Of a DNA stretch of 64,000 nucleotides, positions 33,268 to 42,173 are shown piece by piece (position 1 is the first letter of the stretch; the number at the start of each line of letters is the position of its first letter). Where the stretch lies: the NCBI RefSeq assembly GCF_003932715.1, contig NZ_CP020700.1, positions 1,572,501-1,636,500 on the forward strand, read 5' to 3'. This stretch comes from Streptomyces tsukubensis. GTDB lineage: Bacteria; Actinomycetota; Actinomycetes; Streptomycetales; Streptomycetaceae. Below the pieces are notes generated by a model, which was given only the letters and a program-made list of their open reading frames with translations, searched no databases and had not been told where the DNA came from. The position numbers were made by a program, and so were the translations under genes.

Positions 33268-33354
33268 CACTGGTCATGTACCCGCCTACCGGTACTCGGG
33301 GTACCGGGAGGCGGACGGCACTGTTCCGGCACCGATTGATGATGTGGAGAACCC

Positions 33355-34893
33355 ATGGCTCTTCCGGGATCCAGACGACGGCGTGCGACGGCTCTGACCG
33401 CGGGTCTGGCGCTGACCGCCACCCTCGGCTTCCTTCCGGCCGGGTCCGCTTCGGCGGCTGACGCGACCGAGGCGGCAGCCGCGGTTCCGGCGGTGACCGA
33501 CGGCCCGAAGCTGTCGTACGTGGTGAACGTGAAGAACGGTTACGGCAACGCCAAGGCGGCCAAGAAGGCGATAGCCGCGGCCGGTGGCACCATCGTGATC
33601 GCCTACGACCAGATAGGCGTCATCGTCGTCCACTCGCAGAACCCGGCGTTCGCGCAGACGGTCCGCAAGGGCAAGGGCGTCCAGTCGGCCGGTGCCAGTC
33701 GTACCGCTCCGATCGCCCCCGCTCTGGACACCGCGATCGACTCGGAGCGTCCGCTGACGGCCGCGGAGGCCAAGGAGTCGGCCGAGGTCGCCGGCGACGG
33801 CCAGGACCCGCTGGAGCCGCTGCAGTGGAGCCTGCCGGCCATCAAGGCGGACCAGGCCCATGAGCGCACCCTGGGCAGCAAGAAGGTCACGGTCGCCGTG
33901 ATCGACACGGGTGTCGACGACACCCACCCGGACCTGGCGCCGAACTTCGACGTCCGCTCCTCGGCCAACTGCGTCACCGGCAAGCCGGACACCACCCCCG
34001 GCTCCTGGCGGCCGGGCCCGACCGAGTCGGACCACGGCACCCATGTCGCGGGCACCGTCGCCGCCGCCAAGAACGGCGTCGGCGTCACGGGTGTCGCGCC
34101 GGGCGTGAAGGTCTCCGGCATCAAGGTGTCCAACCCGGACGGGTTCTTCTACACCGAGTCCGTGGTCTGCGGCTTCGTCTGGGCCGCGGAGAACGGCGCC
34201 CAGATCACCAACAACAGCTACTACATCGACCCGTGGCTGTTCAACTGCAAGGACGACCCGGACCAGGGCGCCCTGGTCGAGGCCGTCACCCGGGCCACCC
34301 GCTACGCGGAGCGCAGGGGCACGGTGAACGTGGCCGCCGCCGGCAACTCCCGGATGGACCTGGCCTCCGACAGCCTGACGGACACCACGAGCCCCAACGA
34401 CACGACGCCGGGCACCCGGGTCATCAACCCGAGTGAGTGCCTGGACATCCCGACCCAGCTCCCGGGGGTCGTGACGGTCTCGTCGCTCGGTGCCAAGGGC
34501 CTCAAGTCGTCGTTCTCGAACTACGGCAACGGTGTGGTGGACATCTCGGCGCCCGGCGGTGACGCCACCCGCTTCCAGGCTCCCGAGGGCCCGGCGGTCG
34601 ACGGCCGCATCCTGTCGACGCTGCCCGGCGGCAAGTACGGCTACAAGGCCGGTACGTCGATGGCCTCCCCGCATGTCGCGGGCGTCGCGGCGCTCATCAA
34701 GTCCAAGTACCCGTGGGCCCCGCCGTCGGTCGTGAAGGCGGTCCTGGCCGGACAGGCCGACAACCGCGCCTGCACCAACCCGTACGACTACAACAACGAC
34801 GGTGTCGTCGACGCGGTCTGCGAGGGCGACACCCGGAAGAACGGCTTCTACGGCGAGGGCGTCACCGACGCGCTCGACGCGGTGCGCCGCTGA
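33355..34893 (+). CDS. Secreted S8 family serine peptidase (subtilase)
   Basis: A 512-residue exported protease. A signal peptide of about 34 residues (RRRR then a hydrophobic core, SASA) is followed by an inhibitor-like prodomain (about 50-150, LSYVVNVKNG...) and the catalytic domain. The triad is Asp184 (VIDTGVD), His227 (DHGTHVAGT) and Ser435 (GTSMASPHVAG), with oxyanion Asn331 (AAAGNS). The Cys at 206, 272, 298 and 362 may form disulfides. The catalytic C-terminus ends soon after the core, so there is no wall-anchor domain. GGAG precedes the ATG. A strong hairpin follows. Confidence 0.95.
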   Translation: MALPGSRRRRATALTAGLALTATLGFLPAGSASAADATEAAAAVPAVTDGPKLSYVVNVKNGYGNAKAAKKAIAAAGGTIVIAYDQIGVIVVHSQNPAFAQTVRKGKGVQSAGASRTAPIAPALDTAIDSERPLTAAEAKESAEVAGDGQDPLEPLQWSLPAIKADQAHERTLGSKKVTVAVIDTGVDDTHPDLAPNFDVRSSANCVTGKPDTTPGSWRPGPTESDHGTHVAGTVAAAKNGVGVTGVAPGVKVSGIKVSNPDGFFYTESVVCGFVWAAENGAQITNNSYYIDPWLFNCKDDPDQGALVEAVTRATRYAERRGTVNVAAAGNSRMDLASDSLTDTTSPNDTTPGTRVINPSECLDIPTQLPGVVTVSSLGAKGLKSSFSNYGNGVVDISAPGGDATRFQAPEGPAVDGRILSTLPGGKYGYKAGTSMASPHVAGVAALIKSKYPWAPPSVVKAVLAGQADNRACTNPYDYNNDGVVDAVCEGDTRKNGFYGEGVTDALDAVRR

Positions 34894-34931
34894 CGCGCCG
34901 ACCGCTAGCGCAGTGACCGTCCGATGACGGT

Positions 34932-34961
34932 GGAGGGCCGGACGATCCCGTCCGGCCCTCC
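34932..34961. terminator. 12-bp-arm bidirectional terminator
   Basis: GGAGGGCCGGAC (34932-34943) and GTCCGGCCCTCC (34950-34961) flank a 6-base loop between the convergent subtilase and lysoplasmalogenase genes. Confidence 0.75.
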
Positions 34962-34974
34962 TTGCTGTCCGGGG

Positions 34975-35709
34975 CTACCGGCCGGGGGCGCCGGTGGCCG
35001 CGTTGCGGCCGGATGTCCCGAGCACCCCGAGCACCCCGATCGCCAGCAGCAGCTGTCCCGCGCTGTAGATCAGCATGATCCAGAAGTCGGGCTCCGGAAG
35101 CTGCGGCCAGCCGGCGATCCCGGTGGCGATGATCAGGTCCGAGACGAGGAAGAGGGCGCCGCCGAGACCGGCGAGCAGGCCGAGGGCGGTCGACTGCCGT
35201 GCCATGACCGTCAGCAGGGCCGCGTATCCGGCGACGGGGACGCGCAGTTCGGCCGGGAGACCGGGCCAGAGCAGCACCACGAGGACGACCAGGGCGGTGC
35301 CGTAGACCGGTGCGGTCCACCGCGGGGGTGCGGCCGCGCCGCGGACGGCGGCGAAGAGCGCGAGATAGCAGAGGTGTCCCACGGCGAAGGAGCCCATGCC
35401 GACGAGGAAGGCCCAGTCCGCTCCGGAGAGCAGGAACACGTCCCCGCCCCAGCCGAAGAGCAGCGCCGCCACCAGCAGCCTCGGGCCGCCGCGTACCACG
35501 ACGAAGGCGGCGATCAGCGGCATCAGCAGCGGTTTGGCGATCCGGTGGCCCGTCTCGGCCTCGGCGACGAGGGACCCGAGGTCGGTCAGGAGCGCCAGCC
35601 CGAAGGCGGCGAGCAGCACCTTGGCTGCGAGCACGGCCCGGGCCGTCGGCGGGGGCGGCGCGGTCGGCGTGGTCGGCGTGGTCGGCACGGGGTGCTGATC
35701 GGTGGTCAC
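34975..35709 (-). CDS. Lysoplasmalogenase-type (YhhN/TMEM86) membrane protein
   Basis: A 244-residue integral membrane protein with about eight helices. KPLLMPLIAAFV, LLFGWGGDVFLL, FLVGMGSFAVGHLCYL and GALFLVSDLIIA are the family hallmarks, including the Asp residues of the proposed active site. Animal TMEM86 proteins hydrolyse the vinyl ether bond of lysoplasmalogens to an aldehyde and glycerophosphoethanolamine; bacterial substrates are less clear. The GTG at 35709 overlaps the upstream desaturase-family stop (GTGA). The first 20 residues are Pro/Thr-rich. Confidence 0.87.
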   Translation of the reverse strand: MTTDQHPVPTTPTTPTAPPPPTARAVLAAKVLLAAFGLALLTDLGSLVAEAETGHRIAKPLLMPLIAAFVVVRGGPRLLVAALLFGWGGDVFLLSGADWAFLVGMGSFAVGHLCYLALFAAVRGAAAPPRWTAPVYGTALVVLVVLLWPGLPAELRVPVAGYAALLTVMARQSTALGLLAGLGGALFLVSDLIIATGIAGWPQLPEPDFWIMLIYSAGQLLLAIGVLGVLGTSGRNAATGAPGR

Positions 35710-36752
35710 GCGGCACGTCCTGCGGGGGTCTCGGGGGCGGGGGTCGGGGAGGCCGGCCCGGGCGGTGGGGACGGTGGAGTAGCCGAAGCGGTCTGCGGTA
35801 CGGGCTGCGCCGGTACGGCCTCCGGCCCGACCGGGGGCGGCGACGGAGCTTCCGGCAGTACGGGCGGGGGCGCCGGGTTTGCCGAAGCGGCCTGCGGTAC
35901 GGGTGGGGGCGGCGCGGCAGGTGGTGCGGGCTGCCAGCCCGGGCCCCGCAGCAGCCGGCCCGCGCGCTCGCGCCACGAGGCCGCCGCCCGCAGATCGCGG
36001 GCGATGGCCGCGTACTCGTGGGTGGCGACCCGCAGCGGGTTGTAGGTGTCGATGTTCTTGGTCAGCCCGTAGACGGGCCGTTCGGTCTCGGCCGTGAAGG
36101 AGCCGAAGAGCCGGTCCCAGAGGATGAGGATGCCGCCGAAGTTGCGGTCCAGATAGCTCCCCTGGGACGCGTGGTGGACGCGGTGGTGCGAGGGCGTGTT
36201 CAGCACGTACTCGAAGGGCCGCGGCAGTCTGCCGATCCGCTCCGTGTGGACCCAGAACTGGTAGACGAGATTGACCGACGAGCAGAAGGCCACCGCGGCC
36301 GGATGCACCCCGAGGGCGACCAGCGGCAGATAGAACGGCCAGACCGTCCAGGTGGTCCACGGCTGGCGCAGCGCGGTGGTCAGGTTGAACTTCCGGCTGG
36401 AGTGGTGGACCACGTGGCAGGCCCAGAGGATCCGCACCACATGGTGGCCGCGGTGGGACCAGTAGTAGAGGAAGTCCTGGGCGAGCAGCAGCAGCGGAAC
36501 GGTCCACCACACCACCGGGACCCGCGCCGGGGTCAGCTCGTACACCGCCGTGTAGACCGCGACGATCGGGATCTTCCAGAGGAGGTCGAAGGCGATGCTG
36601 CCGAGGCCCATGCTCACGCTGGTGACCGCGTCCCGGGTGTCGTAGCCGGCGGCCCGCTCGTCGGGGCGGAGCCGGCAGCTCACCAGCTCCACGGCCGTGA
36701 GCAGCACAAAGGCCGGTATCGACCACAGCACGACATCGGGCAGGTTCGGCAT
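35706..36752 (-). CDS. Sterol desaturase / fatty acid hydroxylase superfamily protein
   Basis: A 348-residue membrane di-iron oxygenase. Four or five helices surround the His clusters HRGHH (about residue 99), CHVVHHSS (about 112) and PSHHRVHHAS (about 190). The superfamily includes sterol desaturases, carotenoid hydroxylases and the ether-lipid cleaving alkylglycerol monooxygenase. Residues about 275-348 form a Pro/Ala tail with repeated VPQ[AT]ASA units, likely disordered. Translationally coupled (GTGA) to the lysoplasmalogenase gene. Both enzyme types can attack ether-linked lipids. Confidence 0.88.
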   Translation of the reverse strand: MPNLPDVVLWSIPAFVLLTAVELVSCRLRPDERAAGYDTRDAVTSVSMGLGSIAFDLLWKIPIVAVYTAVYELTPARVPVVWWTVPLLLLAQDFLYYWSHRGHHVVRILWACHVVHHSSRKFNLTTALRQPWTTWTVWPFYLPLVALGVHPAAVAFCSSVNLVYQFWVHTERIGRLPRPFEYVLNTPSHHRVHHASQGSYLDRNFGGILILWDRLFGSFTAETERPVYGLTKNIDTYNPLRVATHEYAAIARDLRAAASWRERAGRLLRGPGWQPAPPAAPPPPVPQAASANPAPPPVLPEAPSPPPVGPEAVPAQPVPQTASATPPSPPPGPASPTPAPETPAGRAA

Positions 36753-36896
36753 GGGTGCACCGTAAATGCGGTTCGCGGGGGCGGGCTAGACGGTGTTACC
36801 GACAAGTATGCGAGACAGAATGTCAGCAAGTTTTGGCGGGTTCCACCAATCGGGGCGCTCCCGGCGGGGGGCGGCCGTACGTCCGGACCGGACCGG

Positions 36897-37643
36897 TCAG
36901 GCCCCCACCGCGCCGAGCAGTGACCCCGCCGCGTAGGTCACGGCCATCGCCAGCGCCCCTCCGCCCGCGTTCCGGGCGATCGCGGTCCCGGGCCGCGCCG
37001 CGCCGAGCCGGGCGCTCCACCAGCCGGTGAGGACGAGGGCGGCGAGCACCGACCCGACCGTCACGGCGAGCCGGACGTCCGCCGGGGGCAGCACGATCGC
37101 CAGCAGCGGCAGCAGCGCCCCGACGGTGAAGGCGAGAAAGCTGGCACCGGCGGCGTGCCAGGGGTTGGCCAGTGCGTCCGGGTCGATGCCCAGCTCCACC
37201 CGGGCGTGGGCGCGCAGCGCATCGCGCTCGGTGAGCTGGACCGCAGCCTCGCGGGCGGTGTCGCGGGCGAGTCCGCGCTCCGTCAGCAGGGTGGTCAGCT
37301 CTTCGAGTTCGGCCTCGGGCTCCTCCCGCAGCTCGCGCTTCTCGACGGCGAGCGCGGCCTTCTCGGAGTCGCGCTGGGTGGAGACGGAGACGTACTCGCC
37401 CGCGGCCATGGACATGGACCCGGCGAGCAGTCCGGCCAGTCCCGAGGTGAGCAGCGCCGACCGGTCGGCGGTGGCGCCCGCGACACCGACCACGAGTCCG
37501 GCGGTGGAGACGATGCCGTCGTTGGCGCCGAGGACGGCAGCCCGCAGCCAGTTGAGCCGGGTGCCGAGACCGGTGTCATGGGGCTCGTGATGCGGCCCGG
37601 GCGGTGGCTCCGGGGCCGCTCCCCCGGTGGTGTCGTACGTCAT
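36897..37643 (-). CDS. VIT1/CCC1-family Fe/Mn transporter
   Basis: A 248-residue membrane protein with five helices. LGANDGIVSTAGLVVGVAGA (helix 1) and the Met-rich SGLAGLLAGSMSMAAGEYVSVSTQRDSE (helix 2 and metal site) are family signatures. A charged cytosolic loop with repeated Glu (EELEELTTLL) follows as the metal-binding domain. It probably exports iron or manganese from the cytosol. The ATG at 37643 was selected; the ribosome site is weak and the frame is open upstream. The N-terminal 25 residues are Pro/His-rich (PPPGPHHEPHD). Confidence 0.88.
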   Translation of the reverse strand: MTYDTTGGAAPEPPPGPHHEPHDTGLGTRLNWLRAAVLGANDGIVSTAGLVVGVAGATADRSALLTSGLAGLLAGSMSMAAGEYVSVSTQRDSEKAALAVEKRELREEPEAELEELTTLLTERGLARDTAREAAVQLTERDALRAHARVELGIDPDALANPWHAAGASFLAFTVGALLPLLAIVLPPADVRLAVTVGSVLAALVLTGWWSARLGAARPGTAIARNAGGGALAMAVTYAAGSLLGAVGA

Positions 37644-37813
37644 CCCGGGAGGGTCCCACCCTCCGGCCGGCAACAAACGGAACGACTCGTTCAGGGGGCG
37701 GTCCGGACTGAGGGGGCGTAAGGGGCGTACGGGGCAGGCGGATCGGAGTCCGGACCGCGCCGTAGGAGGAGCGGCGGCACGAGTGTCGGTGGCGGCCCGT
37801 ATTCTCTGTGACC

Positions 37814-38875
37814 ATGCTCGACGACAGCGCGGCGACAGCGGAGACCTGGCCCACCGCATACCCAGAGGGGTATGCGGTGGTCGATGTGGAGACCACCGGG
37901 CTCGCCCGCGACGACCGGATAGTCTCCGCCGCCGTCTACCGGCTGGACGCCCGGGGCGAGGTCGAGGACCAGTGGTACACGCTGGTCAACCCCGAGCGGG
38001 ATCCCGGCCCGGTGTGGATCCACGGGCTGACCCGTGAGGTGCTGGCGGGCGCTCCGCTCTTCGCCGAGATCGCCGACGCATTCGCCGAGCGGCTCGCGGA
38101 CCGGGTGCTCGTCGCGCACAACGCCCTCTTCGACTGGTCCATGATCGCCCGGGAGTACGCCAGGGCGGGCCGCACCGCACCGGTGAGCCGCAGGCTGTGC
38201 ACGATCGCGCTGGCCAAGGAGCTGAGCCTGCCGCTGCCCAACCACAAACTGGAGTCGCTGGCGGCGCACTTCGGCGTCGTCCAGCAGCGCGCCCACCATG
38301 CGCTGGACGACGCCCGGGTGCTGGCGGAGGCCTTCCGGCCGAGTCTGCGGGCGGCCGCGCGCGACGGGGTGCGGCTGCCGCTCCTGGAGTGCCGCCCGCT
38401 CACCGAGTGGTCGGACTCCCCGGCCGGCGGCGCGCGGATCGGCCACCAGCCGTCGTACGGACACCGGCCGCCGGGCGGCTCCGCCTCCTACGGTTCGTAC
38501 GGCACCTGGCGACCGTCCCGGAGACGGCCCGCCTGCCCCCATCCGAACCCCGGCCGGTATGTGCCGGGGCAGCCGCTGAAGCAGGGCATGCGGGTGGCCT
38601 TCTCCGGGGACACGTCCGTCGACCGCGAGCTGCTGGAGGACCGGGCCTTCGACGCGGGGCTGCACATCGCGTCGAGCGTCTCCCGGCTGACCAGCCTGCT
38701 GGTGACCAATGACCCGGATTCGGTGACCTCCAAGGCGGCCAAGGCGCGGGCCTTCGGCACTCCGGTGCTCGACGAGGCGGCGTTCACCCAGTTGCTGCGG
38801 GACGTGGCCCCGGGCGGCGCGGTGCCCGGCCCGGCCGGGCCCGGCACCGCGCCGCCCGGGGGCGCAGTCGGGTGA
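37814..38875 (+). CDS. DEDDh exonuclease with C-terminal BRCT domain (DNA polymerase III epsilon-like)
   Basis: A 353-residue 3'-5' exonuclease. The N-terminal DEDDh fold (about 20-185) has Exo I YAVVDVETTGL, Exo II VLVAHNALFDWSM and Exo III AHHALDDARVL. A 50-residue Tyr/Gly/Pro linker and a BRCT domain (about 255-335: MRVAFSGDTSVDRELLEDRA...) follow, so it resembles actinobacterial DnaQ-like repair proteins. There is no ribosome site at the ATG 37814. A TATTCT hexamer ends 8 bases before it, suggesting a leaderless message; an in-frame GTG at 37808 is possible. Confidence 0.9.
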   Translation: MLDDSAATAETWPTAYPEGYAVVDVETTGLARDDRIVSAAVYRLDARGEVEDQWYTLVNPERDPGPVWIHGLTREVLAGAPLFAEIADAFAERLADRVLVAHNALFDWSMIAREYARAGRTAPVSRRLCTIALAKELSLPLPNHKLESLAAHFGVVQQRAHHALDDARVLAEAFRPSLRAAARDGVRLPLLECRPLTEWSDSPAGGARIGHQPSYGHRPPGGSASYGSYGTWRPSRRRPACPHPNPGRYVPGQPLKQGMRVAFSGDTSVDRELLEDRAFDAGLHIASSVSRLTSLLVTNDPDSVTSKAAKARAFGTPVLDEAAFTQLLRDVAPGGAVPGPAGPGTAPPGGAVG

Positions 38876-38929
38876 CGGCCGGGCGTGCCGCACCCCGATC
38901 GGCGGCCCCCGCCCCGCACTCTGTGGCCC

Positions 38930-39163
38930 ATGGCACGTTGCGAGGTCTGCGGTAACGAGTACGGGATGTCCTTCGAGGTGCACGCGCAGGGCGCGGTGCA
39001 CGTCTTCGACTGCTTCGCCTGCGCGATCCACCGGATGGCGCCGATCTGCGAACACTGCCGGGTGCAGATCATCGGGCAGGGTGTCGAGGTGGACGGCCAC
39101 TGGTACTGCGGTGCGCACTGCGCCCGGGCGGAGGGCCGGGTCGGGATCATCGACCGGGTCTGA
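38930..39163 (+). CDS. Small Cys-rich zinc-ribbon (LIM-like) protein
   Basis: A 77-residue protein with four Cys/His clusters: RCEVCGNEYG, DCFACAIHR, CEHCRVQI and WYCGAHCAR. Spacing resembles two zinc fingers (LIM or metallothionein-like). Nine Cys and three or four His in 77 residues suggest two bound zinc ions. Probably a regulatory or metal-storage protein; no function is established. The ATG at 38930 lacks a ribosome site and has CACTCTGTG upstream, similar to the ACTCTGTG-like context of the preceding gene, again consistent with a leaderless start. Confidence 0.78.
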   Translation: MARCEVCGNEYGMSFEVHAQGAVHVFDCFACAIHRMAPICEHCRVQIIGQGVEVDGHWYCGAHCARAEGRVGIIDRV

Positions 39164-39230
39164 GCCGGGGAGGCGGCGGACGGCCGCCGGGAGGTCCGGC
39201 CCGGGTACGGCTCCGGCCGGTGCTCAGGAG

Positions 39231-39274
39231 GCGGTCCGGACGCGGTCCGGATGCGGTCCGGACGCGGTCCGGCC
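39231..39274. repeat. 11-bp tandem repeat, four copies
   Basis: GCGGTCCGGA[C/T] is repeated at 39231, 39242, 39253 and 39264 with two substitutions in the fourth unit. It lies in the leader region of the SURF1 gene and shares the GGTCCGG core with the 11-bp repeat at 30834. Confidence 0.8.
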
Positions 39275-39379
39275 GTGCTCGGGGCCGCCGGGCCGAGCGG
39301 CGGACGGCGAGTACGGCCCCGGGCGCCGCCGGGGCGGCCCGGAAGGGGCCCCACCGCCGGGGGCGCCGAGGGCGACAGG

Positions 39380-39391
39380 TACCGTCGATCC
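39380..39391 (+). promoter_or_regulatory. -10 hexamer of a probable leaderless SURF1 promoter
   Basis: TACCGT (39380-39385) plus six bases and then the GTG at 39392. No ribosome site is present. Confidence 0.45.
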
Positions 39392-40261
39392 GTGTACCGC
39401 TTCCTGTTGACCCGGCAGTGGGTTTGCCTCACCCTCATCGGCCTCGTCCTCGTCCCCGCGATGATCGAGCTGGGCTTCTGGCAGTTCCATCGCCATGAGC
39501 GCCGGGTCGAGCAGAACGCGCTCATCGCGCGGAACCTCGACGCGAAGCCGGTCCCGGTCACCGAGCTGACGTCCCCCGGCCACCGGGTCCCCCGTTCGGA
39601 CTACTGGCGCGGGGTCGTCGCCACGGGCACCTTCGACACCGCGGGCGAGGTCGTCGTCCGGCGCCGTACCGACTCCGACGAACGGGTCGGCTACCACGTA
39701 CTGACCCCGCTCGTCCTCGGTGACGGCCGGGTCGTCATGGTCAACCGCGGCTGGGTGCCGTCGGCCACCGACCCCACGGCCTTCCCCGAGGTGCCCGCCC
39801 CGCCGCGGGGCGAGATCACCGTCACCGGCCGCCTCAAGGCCGACGAGACGACGAAGGCCAGCGGCATCAAGGACCTCGCCGGGCTGCCGCCGCGCCAGGT
39901 CATGCTGATCAACAGCGAACAGCAGGCGAAGCTGCTGGGCCGGGAGGTCCTCGGCGGCTATCTGGAGCTGACCGGCCCCGAGCCCGCCGGCAATCTGCCC
40001 AAGCCGGTGCACTCGCCGGACCACGACTCCATCGGCGCGCATATGGCCTATGCCATCCAGTGGTGGCTCTTCACCACGGCCGTACCGATCGGATGGGTGA
40101 TCCTGGTCCGCCGCGAGCTGCGCGACCGGCGCGAGGCGGCGTCAAAGGAAGCGGCCGGGGCGGCCCGGGCGGCGGAGCCCGCCGGGAGCACGGACGCCGG
40201 GGCCACCGGGGCCGCTGGGGCCGCCGGGACAGAGGAGCCCAAGGAGCCCGCGACGGCCTGA
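39392..40261 (+). CDS. SURF1 family cytochrome oxidase biogenesis protein
   Basis: A 289-residue membrane protein, with one helix at each end and a periplasmic domain between. Family motifs are LGFWQFHRHERRVEQN after helix 1, YWRGVVATGTFD, VLTPLVLGDGRVVMVNRGWVP and the closing HMAYAIQWWLFTTAVPIGWVILVRRE. SURF1 helps insert heme a into cytochrome aa3 oxidase. The tail beyond residue 245 is a low-complexity Ala/Gly/Glu run, common in Streptomyces. Start GTG 39392 is supported by a TACCGT hexamer 6 bases upstream. Confidence 0.92.
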   Translation: MYRFLLTRQWVCLTLIGLVLVPAMIELGFWQFHRHERRVEQNALIARNLDAKPVPVTELTSPGHRVPRSDYWRGVVATGTFDTAGEVVVRRRTDSDERVGYHVLTPLVLGDGRVVMVNRGWVPSATDPTAFPEVPAPPRGEITVTGRLKADETTKASGIKDLAGLPPRQVMLINSEQQAKLLGREVLGGYLELTGPEPAGNLPKPVHSPDHDSIGAHMAYAIQWWLFTTAVPIGWVILVRRELRDRREAASKEAAGAARAAEPAGSTDAGATGAAGAAGTEEPKEPATA

Positions 40262-40381
40262 GCCGCGCCCGCCGCGCGCATCACCCGTAGCTCCCCCTAC
40301 TCCGTACCGCCTTCCCTCCTGCCCCTCACGTCCCCCGCGCCCGCCTGATTGCCTCTCGTACACAGCGGGAACACGCTTCAC

Positions 40382-42169
40382 GTGACCCTACGCATCGAGG
40401 ACTACGCCCTCATCGGCGATCTCCAGACGGCGGCCCTCGTCGGCACCGACGGCTCCGTGGACTGGCTCTGTCTGCCCCGCTTCGACTCCGGCGCCTGCTT
40501 CGCCGCCCTGCTCGGGGACAAGGAGAACGGTCACTGGCGGATCGCCCCCAAGGGCTCCGAGCGCTGCACCTCCCGCCGCTACCTCGGTGATTCCCTCGTC
40601 CTCGAAACCCGCTGGGAGACCCGTACCGGCACGGTGAAGGTCATCGACTTCATGCCGCAGCGGGACATCACCCCCGATGTCATGCGGATCGTGGAGGGCG
40701 TCAGCGGCACCGTCGAACTGGAATCCGTACTGCGGCTCCGCTTCGACCACGGTTCGATCGTGCCGTGGATGCGCCGCTCCGGCAGCCATCGGGTGGCCGT
40801 CGCAGGCCCCGACTCGGTGTGGCTGCGCAGCGAGCCCCCGGTCCGGACCTGGGGCCACCAGTTCAGCACGGTGTCGTCGTTCTCCGTCGAAGAGGGCGAA
40901 CGGGTGGCGTTCGTCCTGAGCTGGCACCCCTCCCACGAACAGCGGCCCGATCTCATCGACCCCCACGAGGCGCTCCGGTGCAGCCTCGGGGACTGGGCCC
41001 AGTGGTCGGACTCCTGCCGGTCCGGGGGCCGCTACCGGGAGGCGGTGGTCCGTTCGCTGATCACCCTGAAGGCCCTCACCTACGCCCCCACCGGCGGGAT
41101 CGTCGCCGCGCCCACCACCTCCCTGCCGGAGGAGATCGGCGGCGTACGGAACTGGGACTACCGCTACTGCTGGCTGCGGGACTCCACCCTCACCCTCGGG
41201 GCCCTGCTCGCCGCCGGCTACCAGGAGGAGGCGGCGGCCTGGCGCGACTGGCTGCTGAGGGCCGTCGCCGGGGACCCCGCCGACCTCCAGATCATGTACG
41301 GCCTCGCCGGGGAGCGGCGGCTGCCCGAGACCGAGCTGACCTGGCTGGGCGGATACGCCGGCTCCGCTCCCGTACGGACCGGGAACGCGGCCGTCGACCA
41401 GCTTCAGCTGGACGTCTACGGGGAGGTGATGGACTCCCTCTTCCTCGCCGCGCAGCAGGGCATCCCCGGCGAGCGGCACACCTGGTTCATCCAGCTCAGC
41501 CTGCTCGGGTTCCTGGAGTCCAAATGGCGCGAACCGGACGAGGGCCTGTGGGAGATCCGGGGGCCGCGCCAGCACTTCGTCCACTCCAAGGTGATGGCCT
41601 GGGTGGCAGCGGACCGTGCCGTCCGGACCCTGGAGGCCGATCCGTCCCTGCGCGGCGACATCGGCCGGTGGCGGGCGATGCGGGACGAGGTGCACCAGGA
41701 GGTCTGCGCGAAGGGGTACGACCCGGTGCGGAACACCTTCACCCAGTACTACGGCTCGCAGGCGCTGGACGCGGCAACCCTGCTGATCCCCCGGGTCGGC
41801 TTTCTGCCCCCGGACGACCCCCGGGTCGTCGGTACCGTCGACGCGGTCCGCGCGGAGCTGGGCGCGCACGGCGGTCTGGTCCGCCGCTACAGCACCGAGG
41901 GCGCGTCCGTGGACGGTCTCCCCGGCCGCGAGGGCGCCTTTCTGGCCTGCTCGTTCTGGCTGGCGGACGCACTGCGGATGACGGGCCGGGTCCGGGAGGC
42001 CCGGGAGCTGTTCGAGTATCTGCTGACGCTCCGGAACGACGTGGGGCTGCTGGCCGAGGAGTACGATCCGGTGGCGCGGCGCCAGTTGGGGAACTTCCCC
42101 CAGGCCTTCAGTCATATCGCCCTGGTGACCACCGCCCTCGCGCTCCAGGACGTCGAGGGGGAAAAATAG
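40382..42169 (+). CDS. GH15 family glycoside hydrolase (glucoamylase/trehalase-like)
   Basis: A 595-residue cytosolic enzyme with no signal peptide. The N-terminal beta domain (RIEDYALIGDLQTAALVGTDGSVDWLCLPR) is followed by the (alpha/alpha)6 barrel, with the general-acid region LPEEIGGVRNWDYRYCWLRDST and the catalytic base region NDVGLLAEEYDP. This architecture belongs to actinobacterial trehalases and related GH15 enzymes that act on alpha-glucosides; the real substrate is not known. The GTG at 40382 gives MTLRIEDYAL, the usual family start. An SDR gene begins 5 bases after the stop, so they form an operon. Confidence 0.9.
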   Translation: MTLRIEDYALIGDLQTAALVGTDGSVDWLCLPRFDSGACFAALLGDKENGHWRIAPKGSERCTSRRYLGDSLVLETRWETRTGTVKVIDFMPQRDITPDVMRIVEGVSGTVELESVLRLRFDHGSIVPWMRRSGSHRVAVAGPDSVWLRSEPPVRTWGHQFSTVSSFSVEEGERVAFVLSWHPSHEQRPDLIDPHEALRCSLGDWAQWSDSCRSGGRYREAVVRSLITLKALTYAPTGGIVAAPTTSLPEEIGGVRNWDYRYCWLRDSTLTLGALLAAGYQEEAAAWRDWLLRAVAGDPADLQIMYGLAGERRLPETELTWLGGYAGSAPVRTGNAAVDQLQLDVYGEVMDSLFLAAQQGIPGERHTWFIQLSLLGFLESKWREPDEGLWEIRGPRQHFVHSKVMAWVAADRAVRTLEADPSLRGDIGRWRAMRDEVHQEVCAKGYDPVRNTFTQYYGSQALDAATLLIPRVGFLPPDDPRVVGTVDAVRAELGAHGGLVRRYSTEGASVDGLPGREGAFLACSFWLADALRMTGRVREARELFEYLLTLRNDVGLLAEEYDPVARRQLGNFPQAFSHIALVTTALALQDVEGEK

Positions 42170-42173
42170 CGGC

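Noticed and set aside
39231..39274. Short repeats resembling a CRISPR array
   Set aside because: Units of 11 bases are directly adjacent without spacers, and no cas gene is present.
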